DNA from: Methanoregula sp.
Lineage (GTDB): Archaea > Halobacteriota > Methanomicrobia > Methanomicrobiales > Methanospirillaceae
Reading direction: 5' to 3'
Assembly (NCBI GenBank): GCA_030653335.1
Contig: JAURZP010000229.1
Location: forward strand, 1-5,924
Length of the DNA stretch: 5,924 bases
Part shown: one piece after another, positions 1 to 5,053 of the stretch
Layout: every line of letters starts with the position of its first letter
Position numbering within the stretch: position 1 is the first letter of the stretch
The notes under the pieces: generated by a model
What the model saw: the letters and a program-made list of their open reading frames with translations, nothing else
What the model was told of the DNA's origin: nothing
Databases searched by the model: none
Position numbers and translations under genes: made by a program

Positions 1-1
1 A

Positions 2-487
2 GTCGAGTTCATCCACGGCGACGCTGCCGGCTACGTTGCCGATGAAAAGGTCAGTGTGGCAGCCTGTCTCGGTGCCACGTGGATCGGTGGGGGAGTTGCC
101 GGCACCATCGGGCTTCTGGCAAAGAGTCTCCGCTCCGAAGGAATCATCCTCATCGGTGAGCCCTACTGGGTGCGGTTACCCCCGACAGAAGACGTTGCCA
201 GGGGATGCGATGCCAGTTCTGTCTCCGACTTTCTCATGCTCCCGGAACTTCTCGCGTCTTTTAACGACCTCGACTACGATGTTGTGGAAATGGTTCTGGC
301 TGACCAGAAAGGCTGGGACAGGTACGAAGCGGCCAAGTGGCTCACCATGCGCCGATGGCTCGATGCAAATCCCGATGACGATTTCGCGAAAGAGGTCAGG
401 GCCAAACTGACTTTGGAACCAAAACGCTACGCCGCCTTCACGCGTGAATATCTTGGATGGGGTGTGTTTGCGCTAATGGCGCGGTGA
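2..487 (+). CDS. Class I SAM-dependent methyltransferase, C-terminal part (5' end outside window)
   Basis: The reading frame is open from the left edge, so this is the C-terminal ~161 residues of a longer protein. The GTG at 56 is probably an internal Val codon, because family-like sequence continues upstream of it. Visible marks of a Rossmann-type methyltransferase are an IHGDAAGY segment near the start (the acidic Asp/Ala motif that contacts the SAM adenine in this fold), then VAACLGATWIGGG, and a beta-strand/loop GIILIGEPYWVRLPP typical of proteins annotated as class I SAM-dependent methyltransferases. The rest is helical with several Trp residues (GWDRYEAAKWL) and ends in a hydrophobic GVFALMAR before TGA. 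The SAM-binding glycine motif I would lie upstream of the window. The substrate cannot be inferred. It is followed by a repeat copy and a convergent toxin-antitoxin pair, so it may be the flanking chromosomal gene. Family confident, function unknown. Confidence 0.85.
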   Translation, partial: VEFIHGDAAGYVADEKVSVAACLGATWIGGGVAGTIGLLAKSLRSEGIILIGEPYWVRLPPTEDVARGCDASSVSDFLMLPELLASFNDLDYDVVEMVLADQKGWDRYEAAKWLTMRRWLDANPDDDFAKEVRAKLTLEPKRYAAFTREYLGWGVFALMAR

Positions 488-629
488 TGTGAGGCAGCGG
501 GGATATTTTGGCGGATTGTCAACGGCTGGGGTGGCTGAGCTCCAGTCGGCGGCTTGTCAAAGTGTGAGTTCATGGTTAATTACAGAAACACCCATGCAAC
601 AACCCGGGAACGTTGAGGCTGTGGAGATA

Positions 630-681
630 AACGACGGGTCCGGTTCCGAGTCCGAAAAACAAAGAGAGGGCAGGGTCGCAC
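630..681 (+). repeat. Dispersed intergenic repeat, copy A (diverged)
   Basis: This is the most diverged and shortest of the five recognisable copies. It begins with ACGACGGGTCC, continues GGTTCCGAGTCCG, then has an A-rich middle ending in AAAGAGAGGG, and finishes GGGTCGCAC. The order of elements matches copies C, D and E. It lies in the 488-729 gap between the methyltransferase end and the converging nucleotidyltransferase gene. The central hairpin seen in other copies is largely lost. I see no other gene in this gap. Confidence 0.7.
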
Positions 682-706
682 TAATGGAGAGAACGAAAAG
701 CGGGTC

Positions 707-724
707 CCGGGAAATTCATCCCGG
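707..724 (-). terminator. Possible terminator hairpin behind the MNT gene
   Basis: A perfect inverted repeat CCGGGA / TCCCGG with a 6-nt loop (AATTCA) starts 5 nt beyond the stop codon of the minus-strand nucleotidyltransferase gene. On the minus strand it is followed by a moderately pyrimidine-rich stretch (CGCTTTTCGTTCTC), which is a weak T-tract. The position fits the end of the HEPN/MNT transcript, but archaeal termination depends mainly on T-tracts, so this is tentative. Confidence 0.3.
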
Positions 725-729
725 TTATC

Positions 730-1071
730 TCAGGCGAATGAGACAGTCGGCACAACAATTCCTTTTCTGAGTGTGCCTGCAATAAGTGACATAGGATCCC
801 GGTATTCTTCCGGGGTCAGTGTAAGAACATCGAGGGCCACTTTAAATTTCCTGACAGTCTGAATTTCCGCATCTTTCGTCATGAGGGCCCGCTCAAAAAT
901 ATCCTTGTTGGCAAAATCTTTGGAAATTATCGCGATATCGATGTCACTTTTAGGGGTTGCGGTTCCCGTGCTAAAAGACCCAAACAGGATAATGTCATCA
1001 ATATGAACGCCATTTTCCCTCACTATAGCGCTGAAAAATTTTACCGCTTCGAGGACTTGTGCGTCAACCAT
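730..1071 (-). CDS. MNT-type nucleotidyltransferase, antitoxin of a HEPN/MNT pair
   Basis: This 113-residue protein is a minimal nucleotidyltransferase. Residues 29-49 hold the diagnostic motif: hydrophobic strand IILF, GS at 31-32 (GSFSTGTATPKSDIDIAII), with D43 and D45 as metal ligands. A third carboxylate is likely D81 in the strand VALDVL. Such proteins pair with HEPN toxins, and in studied pairs the MNT partner inactivates the HEPN RNase by AMP transfer. Here the HEPN gene lies directly upstream and overlaps it by 31 nt, so the two are one operon, probably translationally coupled. The ATG at 1071 is supported by a strong Shine-Dalgarno site on the minus strand (AAAGGAG, plus-strand 1080-1086) 8 nt before the start. 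All catalytic residues are present, so it looks functional. Family assignment is firm; the antitoxin role is inferred from known pairs. Confidence 0.9.
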   Translation of the reverse strand: MVDAQVLEAVKFFSAIVRENGVHIDDIILFGSFSTGTATPKSDIDIAIISKDFANKDIFERALMTKDAEIQTVRKFKVALDVLTLTPEEYRDPMSLIAGTLRKGIVVPTVSFA

Positions 1072-1430
1072 GTAAGAATCTCCTTTGTCTCGCGTAGGAT
1101 CTTTTCTGTCTTTCCTTTGGTATATTGTTCAAGAACCACATCAAGGTTATGCGGATATCGTCCGGTAATGCCGATACGGTTGATAACGAACAGGGATTCC
1201 ATATACTCTTGAGGTAATTCCAGTTCGAGAATTTCAACCAGAAAGATCAGGCTGTGGGTCTTATCCGGATTGTCGTTGAATTTCTCAATGTAAAGAGCCT
1301 TCAGGGCTTTTTCAAGTGCGAGATGACAAAAGAATATTACCGGGGGATAGCGTCCGGCGGAGACGAGGGATTCAGCAGTACCGAGATCATACTGTGCCTG
1401 TCGGAACCATTCGCCAGAATCGGGAGTCAA
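1041..1430 (-). CDS. HEPN-domain protein, likely toxin RNase of a HEPN/MNT pair
   Basis: This 129-residue, all-helical protein matches HEPN domain proteins: an N-terminal WFRQAQYDLGTAESLV helix (8-23), then GRYPPVIFFCHLALEKALKAL (26-46), the typical 'xxAxxxALEKALKAL' helix, a KTHSLIFLVE segment (57-66) and RYPHNLDVV (91-99) where many family members have RYPD. HEPN proteins of such pairs are usually metal-independent RNases with an Rx4-6H motif. I do not see a clean Rx4-6H here; R91 and H94 in RYPH are too close. Activity is therefore uncertain. The start is a TTG at 1430, chosen because no Met occurs before residue 77, the frame holds the full domain, and GAGGT lies about 10 nt upstream on the minus strand. 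It precedes and overlaps the nucleotidyltransferase gene by 31 nt. Confidence 0.85.
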   Translation of the reverse strand: MTPDSGEWFRQAQYDLGTAESLVSAGRYPPVIFFCHLALEKALKALYIEKFNDNPDKTHSLIFLVEILELELPQEYMESLFVINRIGITGRYPHNLDVVLEQYTKGKTEKILRETKEILTWLTHKSSKR

Positions 1431-1480
1431 TTTTAAAAAAACCTCTTGTTGTTCTCTATCTTTGTGTATGTTGTATGATG

Positions 1481-1488
1481 AATATATT
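1481..1488 (-). promoter_or_regulatory. Possible TATA box of the HEPN/MNT operon
   Basis: The minus strand reads AATATATT here in an A/T-rich stretch preceded by GAAAC, a plausible BRE/TATA arrangement. It lies about 50 nt before the TTG start of the HEPN gene, so transcription would begin around 1455-1460 and leave a short leader carrying the GAGGT ribosome site. The sequence is palindromic, so direction is not determined by the box itself. Confidence 0.3.
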
Positions 1489-1554
1489 GTTTCATCCTGC
1501 GTTCCCAGACTCTATCAGTAGCTGTCTTCCTTAGTACCCCCGGTTCCAGAGATG

Positions 1555-1631
1555 AACGACGACCCTCCCCAATCCGGTCCCGGGCCCGCCAATAAAAGAA
1601 AGGAAGGGGCCCGCACACCGTACCGTATGCC
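1555..1631 (+). repeat. Dispersed intergenic repeat, copy B
   Basis: It starts ACGACGACCC, continues CCGGTCCCGGGCCCGCC, has the A/G-rich loop AATAAAAGAAAG, and closes with GGGGCCCGCACACCG. It aligns end to end with copies C, D and E despite many substitutions. The two arms CGGGCCC and GGGCCCG are perfectly complementary, while copy E keeps the equivalent pairing through G-U pairs. That is the kind of paired change expected for a structured RNA or a folded DNA site. It fills most of the gap between the HEPN gene start and the end of the membrane methyltransferase gene. Confidence 0.8.
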
Positions 1632-1652
1632 ACACCATGAAAGCATAAGGCG

Positions 1653-2090
1653 TTACATCCACCTTCGAACGCTTTTTTTATACTCCCGGTACGGTTCCCC
1701 AAATATTTTTTCCAGCTTCCGCTCTTCGCCCGGAATAATGAAAAATTCGATCAACGTAACGAAAATGACAGGAAATGCAAGGGTGACCAGTGTTCCAAAC
1801 AATACTGCGACACCTAAGAGGATTGATGCCATTCCCAGATATATCGGGTTCCGGCTTAACCGAAACGGGCCTGAGGTCACGAGCAACGTGGGTTCTTCAG
1901 ACGGCTGCAGGGTTGTTGCATTTTTGAGAAATAATGAACTGCTCCAAAAAGCCAGAACAAAACCAAAGCCAATGATGAGAAACCCGAAATACGTGGAGGG
2001 AGGGGTAAGGAACACAAGAACAGGAAATACAAAATTCAGCAGAACCGACAGGACGAGCAGGATGATAAAATAATCTTGTCCATCAGCCAT
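1653..2090 (-). CDS. Isoprenylcysteine carboxyl methyltransferase / phospholipid methyltransferase family membrane protein
   Basis: From the ATG at 2090 this is a 145-residue integral membrane protein. Likely membrane segments are residues 7-28, 35-55 and a re-entrant helical pair at about 83-118. The family signature is clear: SGPFRLSRNPIYLG (73-86), matching the 'GPFxxxRxPxYLG' loop, and at the C-terminus EERKLEKIFG (122-131) followed by EPYREYKKSVRRWM, the 'FGxxYxxYxxxVxRW' motif that binds SAM and substrate. Archaeal substrates are not settled; members act on prenylated cysteine or lipid head groups. An in-frame ATG at 2141 would add 17 residues, and the frame stays open to 2240, but that extra part runs into repeat copy C and has no family character, so I prefer 2090. 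It stands alone between repeat copies B and C. Family firm, start moderately sure, substrate unknown. Confidence 0.85.
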   Translation of the reverse strand: MADGQDYFIILLVLSVLLNFVFPVLVFLTPPSTYFGFLIIGFGFVLAFWSSSLFLKNATTLQPSEEPTLLVTSGPFRLSRNPIYLGMASILLGVAVLFGTLVTLAFPVIFVTLIEFFIIPGEERKLEKIFGEPYREYKKSVRRWM

Positions 2091-2200
2091 AGATCCCGCC
2101 CGTAATTTTTGTATTTGCAGTATAGGGCGGTTAAACCCCATGAAGGTAATCTCTTCATTTCGTTTTCTTACTATCAGTCTCGCGGTCAGTACCGGACATT

Positions 2201-2285
2201 GACGACGGGTCCTTGCCGGATCCGGTTCCGGGTCCGTCAATCAAAGAGAGGACGGGGCCGCCCCACCGCACGCTACCGACACCGG
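2201..2285 (+). repeat. Dispersed intergenic repeat, copy C
   Basis: This is one of the three best-preserved copies. Positions 2222-2254 are a 33-nt core identical to 2894-2926 (copy D) and 5404-5436 (copy E). It begins GACGACGGGTCC and ends in CCGCCCCACCGCACG plus a trailing CTACCGACACCGG shared in part with copy D (GTCGACACCGG). It lies between the divergently oriented membrane methyltransferase and hicB, so it sits within or just upstream of both promoter regions. Confidence 0.9.
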
Positions 2286-2316
2286 AAGAAGGCCGGGCCG
2301 AACCGTTGATCCCAAG

Positions 2317-2330
2317 GAAAAATTGTATAC
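2317..2330 (+). promoter_or_regulatory. Probable promoter of hicBA
   Basis: GGAAAAATTGTATAC around 2317-2330 resembles an archaeal BRE plus TATA box. It ends 23 nt before the hicB ATG, so the transcript would be leaderless or nearly so. This agrees with the lack of a convincing Shine-Dalgarno site before hicB (only GAG at 2346-2348). The GTATAC palindrome (2325-2330) might serve as an autoregulatory site, but that is speculation. Confidence 0.4.
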
Positions 2331-2353
2331 TCTTTCGTGAATAATGAGTACCT

Positions 2354-2578
2354 ATGAAATATACGGTGGTGCTCGAACCCCAGGAAGAAGGCGGTTTCAC
2401 GGTCCAGTGCGTGGAGATCCCCGGGGCGATCAGCCAGGGTGAGACCAGGGAAGAAGCGCTTGCCAATATCAAAGAAGCAATAGAACTTGTACTCGAAGTC
2501 CAGCGGGAAGAACTTCACAGGAAATCTCCTGCACACCACCGCGAAATCTCCAAGGTCGAAGTGGCGGATGTCGCATAA
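2354..2578 (+). CDS. hicB: HicB-family antitoxin
   Basis: This 74-residue protein has the HicB partial RNase H-like fold: MKYTVVLEPQEEGGFTVQCVEIPG (residues 1-24), the conserved G-x-x-S-QGETREEALANIKEAIEL stretch (25-45) and a short polar tail. HicB binds and neutralises the HicA mRNA interferase. No C-terminal ribbon-helix-helix or helix-turn-helix domain is present, so this is the short form, and DNA binding for autoregulation is not evident. The gene order hicB then hicA, with hicA overlapping the last 11 nt, is common in archaeal and cyanobacterial pairs. The ATG is placed by homology at the family's usual N-terminus. Both partners look intact. Confidence 0.92.
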   Translation: MKYTVVLEPQEEGGFTVQCVEIPGAISQGETREEALANIKEAIELVLEVQREELHRKSPAHHREISKVEVADVA

Positions 2579-2789
2579 GCTCCCGGTCATCTCCGGAGAA
2601 GATCTGGTCAAGTACCTTGCGAGACAGGGATTCGAGATCAAGCGGCAGTCCGCGAGCCATGTCGTCGTGCAAAAAGAATGGCGGGTCTTCTCGGTTCCGC
2701 TCCACCGGGAACTAAAGAAGGGGACCTTGATCGGGATCCTCAAACAGGCCGGGATTGAGGTCGAGGATTTCAAACGGGGATTCAGATAA
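2568..2789 (+). CDS. hicA: HicA-family mRNA interferase toxin
   Basis: This 73-residue protein has the dsRBD-like HicA fold: LPVISGEDLVKYLARQGFEI (5-24), RQSASHVVVQKE (27-36) with the catalytic His31, FSVPLHRELKKGTL (41-54) and IGILKQAGIEVEDF (55-68). HicA cleaves translated mRNAs in many systems; here function is inferred from family. The ATG at 2568 overlaps the hicB end (stop at 2576-2578) by 11 nt, implying coupled translation. The frame is open further upstream to 2487, but that part is out-of-frame hicB sequence, so the internal ATG is the right start. Length and active-site residue are normal, so the toxin is probably functional. Confidence 0.92.
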   Translation: MSHKLPVISGEDLVKYLARQGFEIKRQSASHVVVQKEWRVFSVPLHRELKKGTLIGILKQAGIEVEDFKRGFR

Positions 2790-2873
2790 GACGGACTCTT
2801 TAGGATCGAAGTTGGAATTTTCAGGAGAGATCCCGCAGTACCTGCCCTATTAGTGCATTCATTAATAGAGCTT

Positions 2874-2956
2874 GATGACGGCCCCCTCCCACGCCGGTTC
2901 CGGGTCCGTCAATCAAAGAGAGGACGTGGGCCGCACAACCGGGCAGTCGACACCGG
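2874..2956 (+). repeat. Dispersed intergenic repeat, copy D
   Basis: It starts GATGACGGCCC, carries the identical 33-nt core at 2894-2926, and continues TGGGCCGCACAACCGGG with a tail GTCGACACCGG resembling the tail of copy C. One extra T in the right arm (GACGTGGG) bulges the hairpin. It lies 85 nt beyond the hicA stop. The gap 2790-3097 is explained by this repeat and the half-site cluster that follows; I see no gene there. Confidence 0.9.
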
Positions 2957-2992
2957 AACAAATGCCGCCAGCCACTGCAAAATCAAAAATCT

Positions 2993-3076
2993 GGTACACA
3001 ACAGCCTCTTGTGTATCACCGGTGAGACACAAGACCTCTTTGTGTCTCACTTTTGTCTGATTTTGATACACAACAG
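2993..3076. repeat. Cluster of five alternating ACACAA half-sites (operator-like or terminator-like)
   Basis: The motif (K)ACACAA occurs five times in alternating direction: TACACAA 2995-3001 (+), TTGTGTA 3009-3015 (-), ACACAA 3027-3032 (+), TTGTGT 3040-3045 (-), TACACAA 3067-3073 (+). Three nested inverted repeats result: TACACAA/TTGTGTA with a 7-nt spacer; GTGAGACACAA/TTGTGTCTCAC (3022-3032 and 3040-3050), perfect over 11 bp, again with a 7-nt spacer; and 14-bp arms 3007-3020 and 3021-3034 meeting without a spacer, with one mismatch. On the plus strand the 11-bp hairpin is followed by TTTTGTCTGATTTT, so it could also end transcripts coming from hicBA. The equal spacing favours a protein-binding array. 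It lies beyond the 3' end of the fic remnant. Confidence 0.7.
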
Positions 3077-3097
3077 TACGCGGGGATTTTGGAAAAA

Positions 3098-3589
3098 TTA
3101 CCAGTTGCTTGTCTCGGTGATTGCAATCAACCGGGAAAAACGGTAAATTGTCGGGCTCTTCCCTTTCCCCTCCCGGCTTACCGTGAGAATCCCCTTCCCG
3201 GTCAATCCCTTCAGGACCCGGTGGGCGCTCGGTTTGGGAATTCCCGACTCCGCGATGAAATCGGCGCTCTTGAAGATCGGGCGCGAAAAGAGCGTGTCGA
3301 TTGCCGGTATGGTATATTGCGAGTGGGTTGCCTCAGGGACCTCCTTTTTCATCGCTTCATACAGGCCGATGATCGCTGTTGCCTTCTGGTTGTTCTCCGT
3401 CGCCTGCTCGATGAGAGCCTGCAGGAAGAATGCAATCCAGCCGTTCCAGTCGTTGTCGCGGGAGACCGCAAGAAGACGGCGGTAATATTCGTCCCGGTGT
3501 TGTTCCAGGTATGCACTGATGTAGAACATCGGTGTTGACAGGATCTGCTTGTCGTAGAGAATGATGGGGACCAGCATCCGCCCGGCCCC
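3098..3589 (-). pseudogene. fic: Fic-family protein remnant: C-terminal part with winged helix, catalytic motif missing
   Basis: The minus-strand frame (up to a GTG at 3610) gives about 170 residues. From GRMLVPIILYDKQIL onward it matches the part of Fic proteins that follows the catalytic HPFxxGNGR loop: PMFYISAYLEQHRDEYYRRLLAV, NDWNGWIAFFLQALIEQA, then a C-terminal winged helix (SADFIAESGIPKPSAHRVLKGLTGKGILTV, ending YRFSRLIAI). The Fic loop itself and all N-terminal sequence, usually around half of the ~370-residue protein, are absent. The frame hits a TAA at 3623-3625, and homology stops at about 3587-3592. AMP-transfer activity is therefore impossible for this fragment; it might persist as a DNA-binding piece. 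The breakpoint coincides with a fragment resembling the dispersed repeat, so loss of the 5' half by recombination is likely. Confidence 0.85.
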
Positions 3590-3632
3590 GCAAGGAAGAC
3601 CCCGCCCCACCGCATGCAGCCGTTACCGGAGC
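3590..3632 (+). repeat. Probable fragment of the dispersed repeat (copy F, right half)
   Basis: AAGACCCCGCCCCACCGCATG followed by CAGCCGTTACCGG resembles the right half of copy C (GGACGGGGCCGCCCCACCGCACG, CTACCGACACCGG), in the same orientation. The 33-nt core and left half are missing. It abuts the point where homology to Fic ends. The match is short and GC-rich, so chance similarity is possible. Confidence 0.45.
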
Positions 3633-3671
3633 AATCACGGCCATCCTCCGCAGAACCCGACCCGGCAATTC

Positions 3672-3905
3672 AGCGGATTATTTTTCCGGCAGCCGGAAAA
3701 TTTCCCGGGACTCCGGATGCGATCGCTCCGGATTTTTTCCGGCCGGAACCGATACGAGCCGGAAACATTTTTGGCCGGGTTCCGGTTGTAGCAGAAAATT
3801 TCCCGGGCCGCTTTAACTACGGTCGCACCGGATTTTTTTCAGGCTGGATCGTGTGCGGGCAAAATGTATTTTCCGGATTGATCCGGCCCGAGCGCAAAAC
3901 TGCCC
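3672..3905. repeat. Degenerate tandem array, ~99-bp period made of ~33-bp subunits with A/T tracts between CCGG blocks
   Basis: A/T tracts flanked by CCGG-type blocks are centred near 3700, 3735, 3768, 3798, 3836, 3866 and 3897, about 33 bp apart on average. Every third tract matches: AAAATTTCCCGGG at 3697 and 3795 (weaker AAAACTGCCCGG at 3895), CCGGATTTTTT at 3729 and 3829, and GGAAACATTTTTGG / GCAAAATGTATTTTCC at 3761 and 3859. The larger period is thus 98-101 bp. Spacing differences are not multiples of three, and the translated frames shift between units, so the array is not protein coding. Many subunits are small hairpins (CCGGAAAATTTCCCGG). The region 3633-3955 contains nothing else that I can identify. 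Confidence 0.65.
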
Positions 3906-3955
3906 GGTTCCCGGCCCGGGATCCCAAGGATGCCTCCGTCGGAGACCTCCCTCCT

Positions 3956-4200
3956 GGGAGACCTGGAGGCCCCCGAGAGAATTCTGGTACAACAGAGCCC
4001 GTAACGGTGCCGGTTGTACCTCTTTTCCCAAACACGCCAAAATCAGAGGTCATAATTCGCAAAAACAAGGGAACCGGGACCGGAATTTGCAGAGGTTTGT
4101 CGACGGGAATGGATGAGGTCATATTTAGCCGCATTTGGATGGCAGAAGTCAGGGCAGGATGATGTTTATGAGGTTGGAGGCTCCGGCAGGGGGCCGGATT
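3956..4200 (+). repeat. 250-bp direct repeat element, copy 1
   Basis: It matches 5054-5309 with a constant offset of 1109 bp from 3986 onward; by hand count there are about 28 mismatches in 215 gap-free positions. Identical blocks are 3995-4032, 4046-4073 and 4148-4180. Near its left end it has an inverted repeat GGTACAAC (3986-3993) / GTTGTACC (4013-4020) around a smaller hairpin CCG-TAA-CGG. In copy 2 the left arm is GGTACAGC, which keeps pairing through a G-U pair. Forward reading frames through it differ mostly at codon positions 1 and 2, so they are not under protein selection. It may be an RNA gene, a non-autonomous element or a recombination site; no known family is recognised. Confidence 0.85.
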
Positions 4201-4359
4201 CGTGATCCCGGAACAAGGTCCCGGAAGAGAGTCTCGCCGGTGAACACGGAACCGGTTCCCGTTTTTGCGTCCACCAATCTCAAAGCATCCCGCTACGTTC
4301 GCTCCCAATCGCCACCAAAATCCTCCGTTTTCGCGTTTTCAGATTTATTCATACAAGCG

Positions 4360-4368
4360 CTTATATAC
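4360..4368 (+). promoter_or_regulatory. TATA box of the 4433/4504 operon
   Basis: CTTATATAC, within an A/T-rich stretch starting near 4340 (AGATTTATTCATACAAG), is a good archaeal TATA box. With the usual 25-nt spacing transcription would start near 4388-4392 and leave a leader of about 45 nt. That leader carries a GGGGCCCC palindrome (4393-4400) and the strong ribosome site at 4416. The interval 4201-4340 shows no gene. Confidence 0.65.
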
Positions 4369-4415
4369 CCACAGCTAATCCTGTTCTGTCAAGGGGCCCC
4401 GCGACACCATAACAG

Positions 4416-4424
4416 AAAGGAGGT
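4416..4424 (+). promoter_or_regulatory. Very strong Shine-Dalgarno site deciding the start at 4433
   Basis: AAAGGAGGT is a near-perfect complement to the 16S rRNA 3' end and lies 8 nt before the ATG at 4433. A site this strong before a 24-codon ORF indicates that the short ORF is really entered by ribosomes. Confidence 0.75.
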
Positions 4425-4432
4425 AAAAACCC

Positions 4433-4507
4433 ATGAGAGAATCCAAAACCCGGCCGGTACAGAATCCGGCAACCAGAACTGAAACTACCAAGAGGCGCCA
4501 CCGGTGA
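4433..4507 (+). CDS. 24-residue basic ORF, leader peptide or original N-terminus of the next gene
   Basis: The ATG follows a strong Shine-Dalgarno site and TATA box at ideal spacing. The peptide (MRESKTRPVQNPATRTETTK, then RRHR) is rich in Arg, Lys and Thr and has no recognisable fold. It ends in TGA at 4505-4507, and this stop overlaps the GTG start of the next ORF (GTGA), a classical coupling arrangement. Two readings are open: a short translated leader that feeds ribosomes into the 123-codon gene, or the true N-terminus of that gene, separated by a one-base frameshift. A -1 slip near 4500 would give a single protein of about 147 residues. The transcription and translation signals clearly favour entry here. 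Confidence 0.5.
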   Translation: MRESKTRPVQNPATRTETTKRRHR

Positions 4508-4875
4508 CCCGCGGCCCGCGGCCCCACCGGGCGCTCACCGAAGCGATCCCGATCGCACAGCTCCGCGGCATTGTCCAGCTCGCGGGTATCAGCCCCGAGC
4601 GGATCTACGACATCTCGATCATCTCCCGGCTCCCCATCGCGTTCATCCGGGTGATGTTCGCGGCCCGGATCTTCGGGGCGGTGAGCGAAATTTCCGACGA
4701 CTTCAAAGATGAGATCAAACAGCTCCGGATCATCGCCCGGGACGCGGCCATCTCGACCGAACTCTGGCTCCGGTCGAAGCACGGTACCTGGAGGTTCTTC
4801 CTTGTCACGGCCTCCGGGCTCACCGAGATCGACCGGGACGGCAAACCGCTCGCGGCCGGTGTGACGGTTGCGTGA
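4504..4875 (+). CDS. Unrecognised 123-residue protein with a helix-turn-helix-like N-terminal half
   Basis: I do not recognise this family. The GTG start at 4504 overlaps the stop of the 24-codon ORF and has its own site GAGG (4492-4495) 8 nt upstream. Residues about 11-58 are helical and hydrophobic; AQLRGIVQLAGISPERIYD followed by SRLPIAFIRVMFAARIFGAV could be a helix-turn-helix, but this is only a resemblance. Residues 59-80 (SEISDDFKDEIKQLRIIARD) look like an amphipathic helix, and the rest (TWRFFLVTASGLTEIDRDGKPL) like a small beta unit. There is no signal peptide or clear membrane segment. Codons are strongly GC-ending (ATC, CTC, CGG), unlike the A/T-rich DUF4411 and HEPN/MNT genes, which suggests a native, well-expressed gene. 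It has a good promoter and a terminator, and lies between the two 250-bp repeats. Confidence 0.75.
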   Translation: MTRGPRPHRALTEAIPIAQLRGIVQLAGISPERIYDISIISRLPIAFIRVMFAARIFGAVSEISDDFKDEIKQLRIIARDAAISTELWLRSKHGTWRFFLVTASGLTEIDRDGKPLAAGVTVA

Positions 4876-4879
4876 GAGT

Positions 4880-4904
4880 CAGGAAAATTTCCTGTTATTT
4901 TTTT
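4880..4904 (+). terminator. Terminator of the 123-residue gene
   Basis: The palindrome CAGGAAA-A-TTTCCTG (4880-4894) starts 4 nt after the TGA and is followed directly by TTATTTTTTT. A T-tract right after a stop codon is the usual archaeal termination signal, and the hairpin strengthens the call. Confidence 0.65.
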
Positions 4905-5053
4905 GTGACCATCCAGAATTTCCTGGCACGGGATTTGCTGGAAAATTCTCATCCGGTCTTTTTTCCCGGCCGGGATTTCTGCCGGCATATGCATCGGTCA
5001 TGGTACTCGTTCCCGTATCTTCTCTTGAGGTACCGTTGTAGTACACCCTTTTT
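4905..5053. other. Non-coding spacer with A/T tracts similar to the 3672-3905 array
   Basis: The stretch contains GAATTTCCTGG (4917), GGAAAATTCTC (4940), CTTTTTTCCCGGCCGGG (4958-4974) and GCCGGC (4981). These resemble the A/T-tract plus CCGG pattern upstream of the first 250-bp element, but without its regular spacing. It lies directly before the second 250-bp element, so both copies may have once carried the same kind of upstream sequence. I see no gene. Confidence 0.4.

Noticed and set aside
489..770. Plus-strand open frame of 93 codons after the first methyltransferase
   Set aside because: It runs through repeat copy A and overlaps the real MNT gene on the other strand; there is no ribosome site and no recognisable domain.
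1462..1468. TTGTGTA upstream of the HEPN gene as a sixth half-site of the 2993-3076 cluster
   Set aside because: It is a single 7-mer without a partner, expected about once by chance in a window this size.
2091..2240. N-terminal extension of the membrane methyltransferase up to 2240
   Set aside because: The added residues run through repeat copy C and have no family similarity; ATG 2090 gives a normal-sized protein beginning just before the first membrane helix.
3614..4162. Long plus-strand open frame of 182 codons
   Set aside because: It spans the tandem array and the 250-bp element; indels between array units are not multiples of three, and there is no ribosome site or recognisable domain. 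Low stop frequency is explained by high GC.
4141..4180. C/D box small RNA suggested by GGATGATGTTTATGAGG in the 250-bp element
   Set aside because: A proper C box (RTGATGA) paired with D boxes (CTGA) at the right spacing is not present.
3813..4308. Minus-strand open frames over the 250-bp element, with similar peptides in both copies (LGKEVQPAPLRA)
   Set aside because: The similarity follows from the DNA repeat; the peptides diverge outside identical DNA blocks, start codons are not conserved, and no ribosome site is seen.
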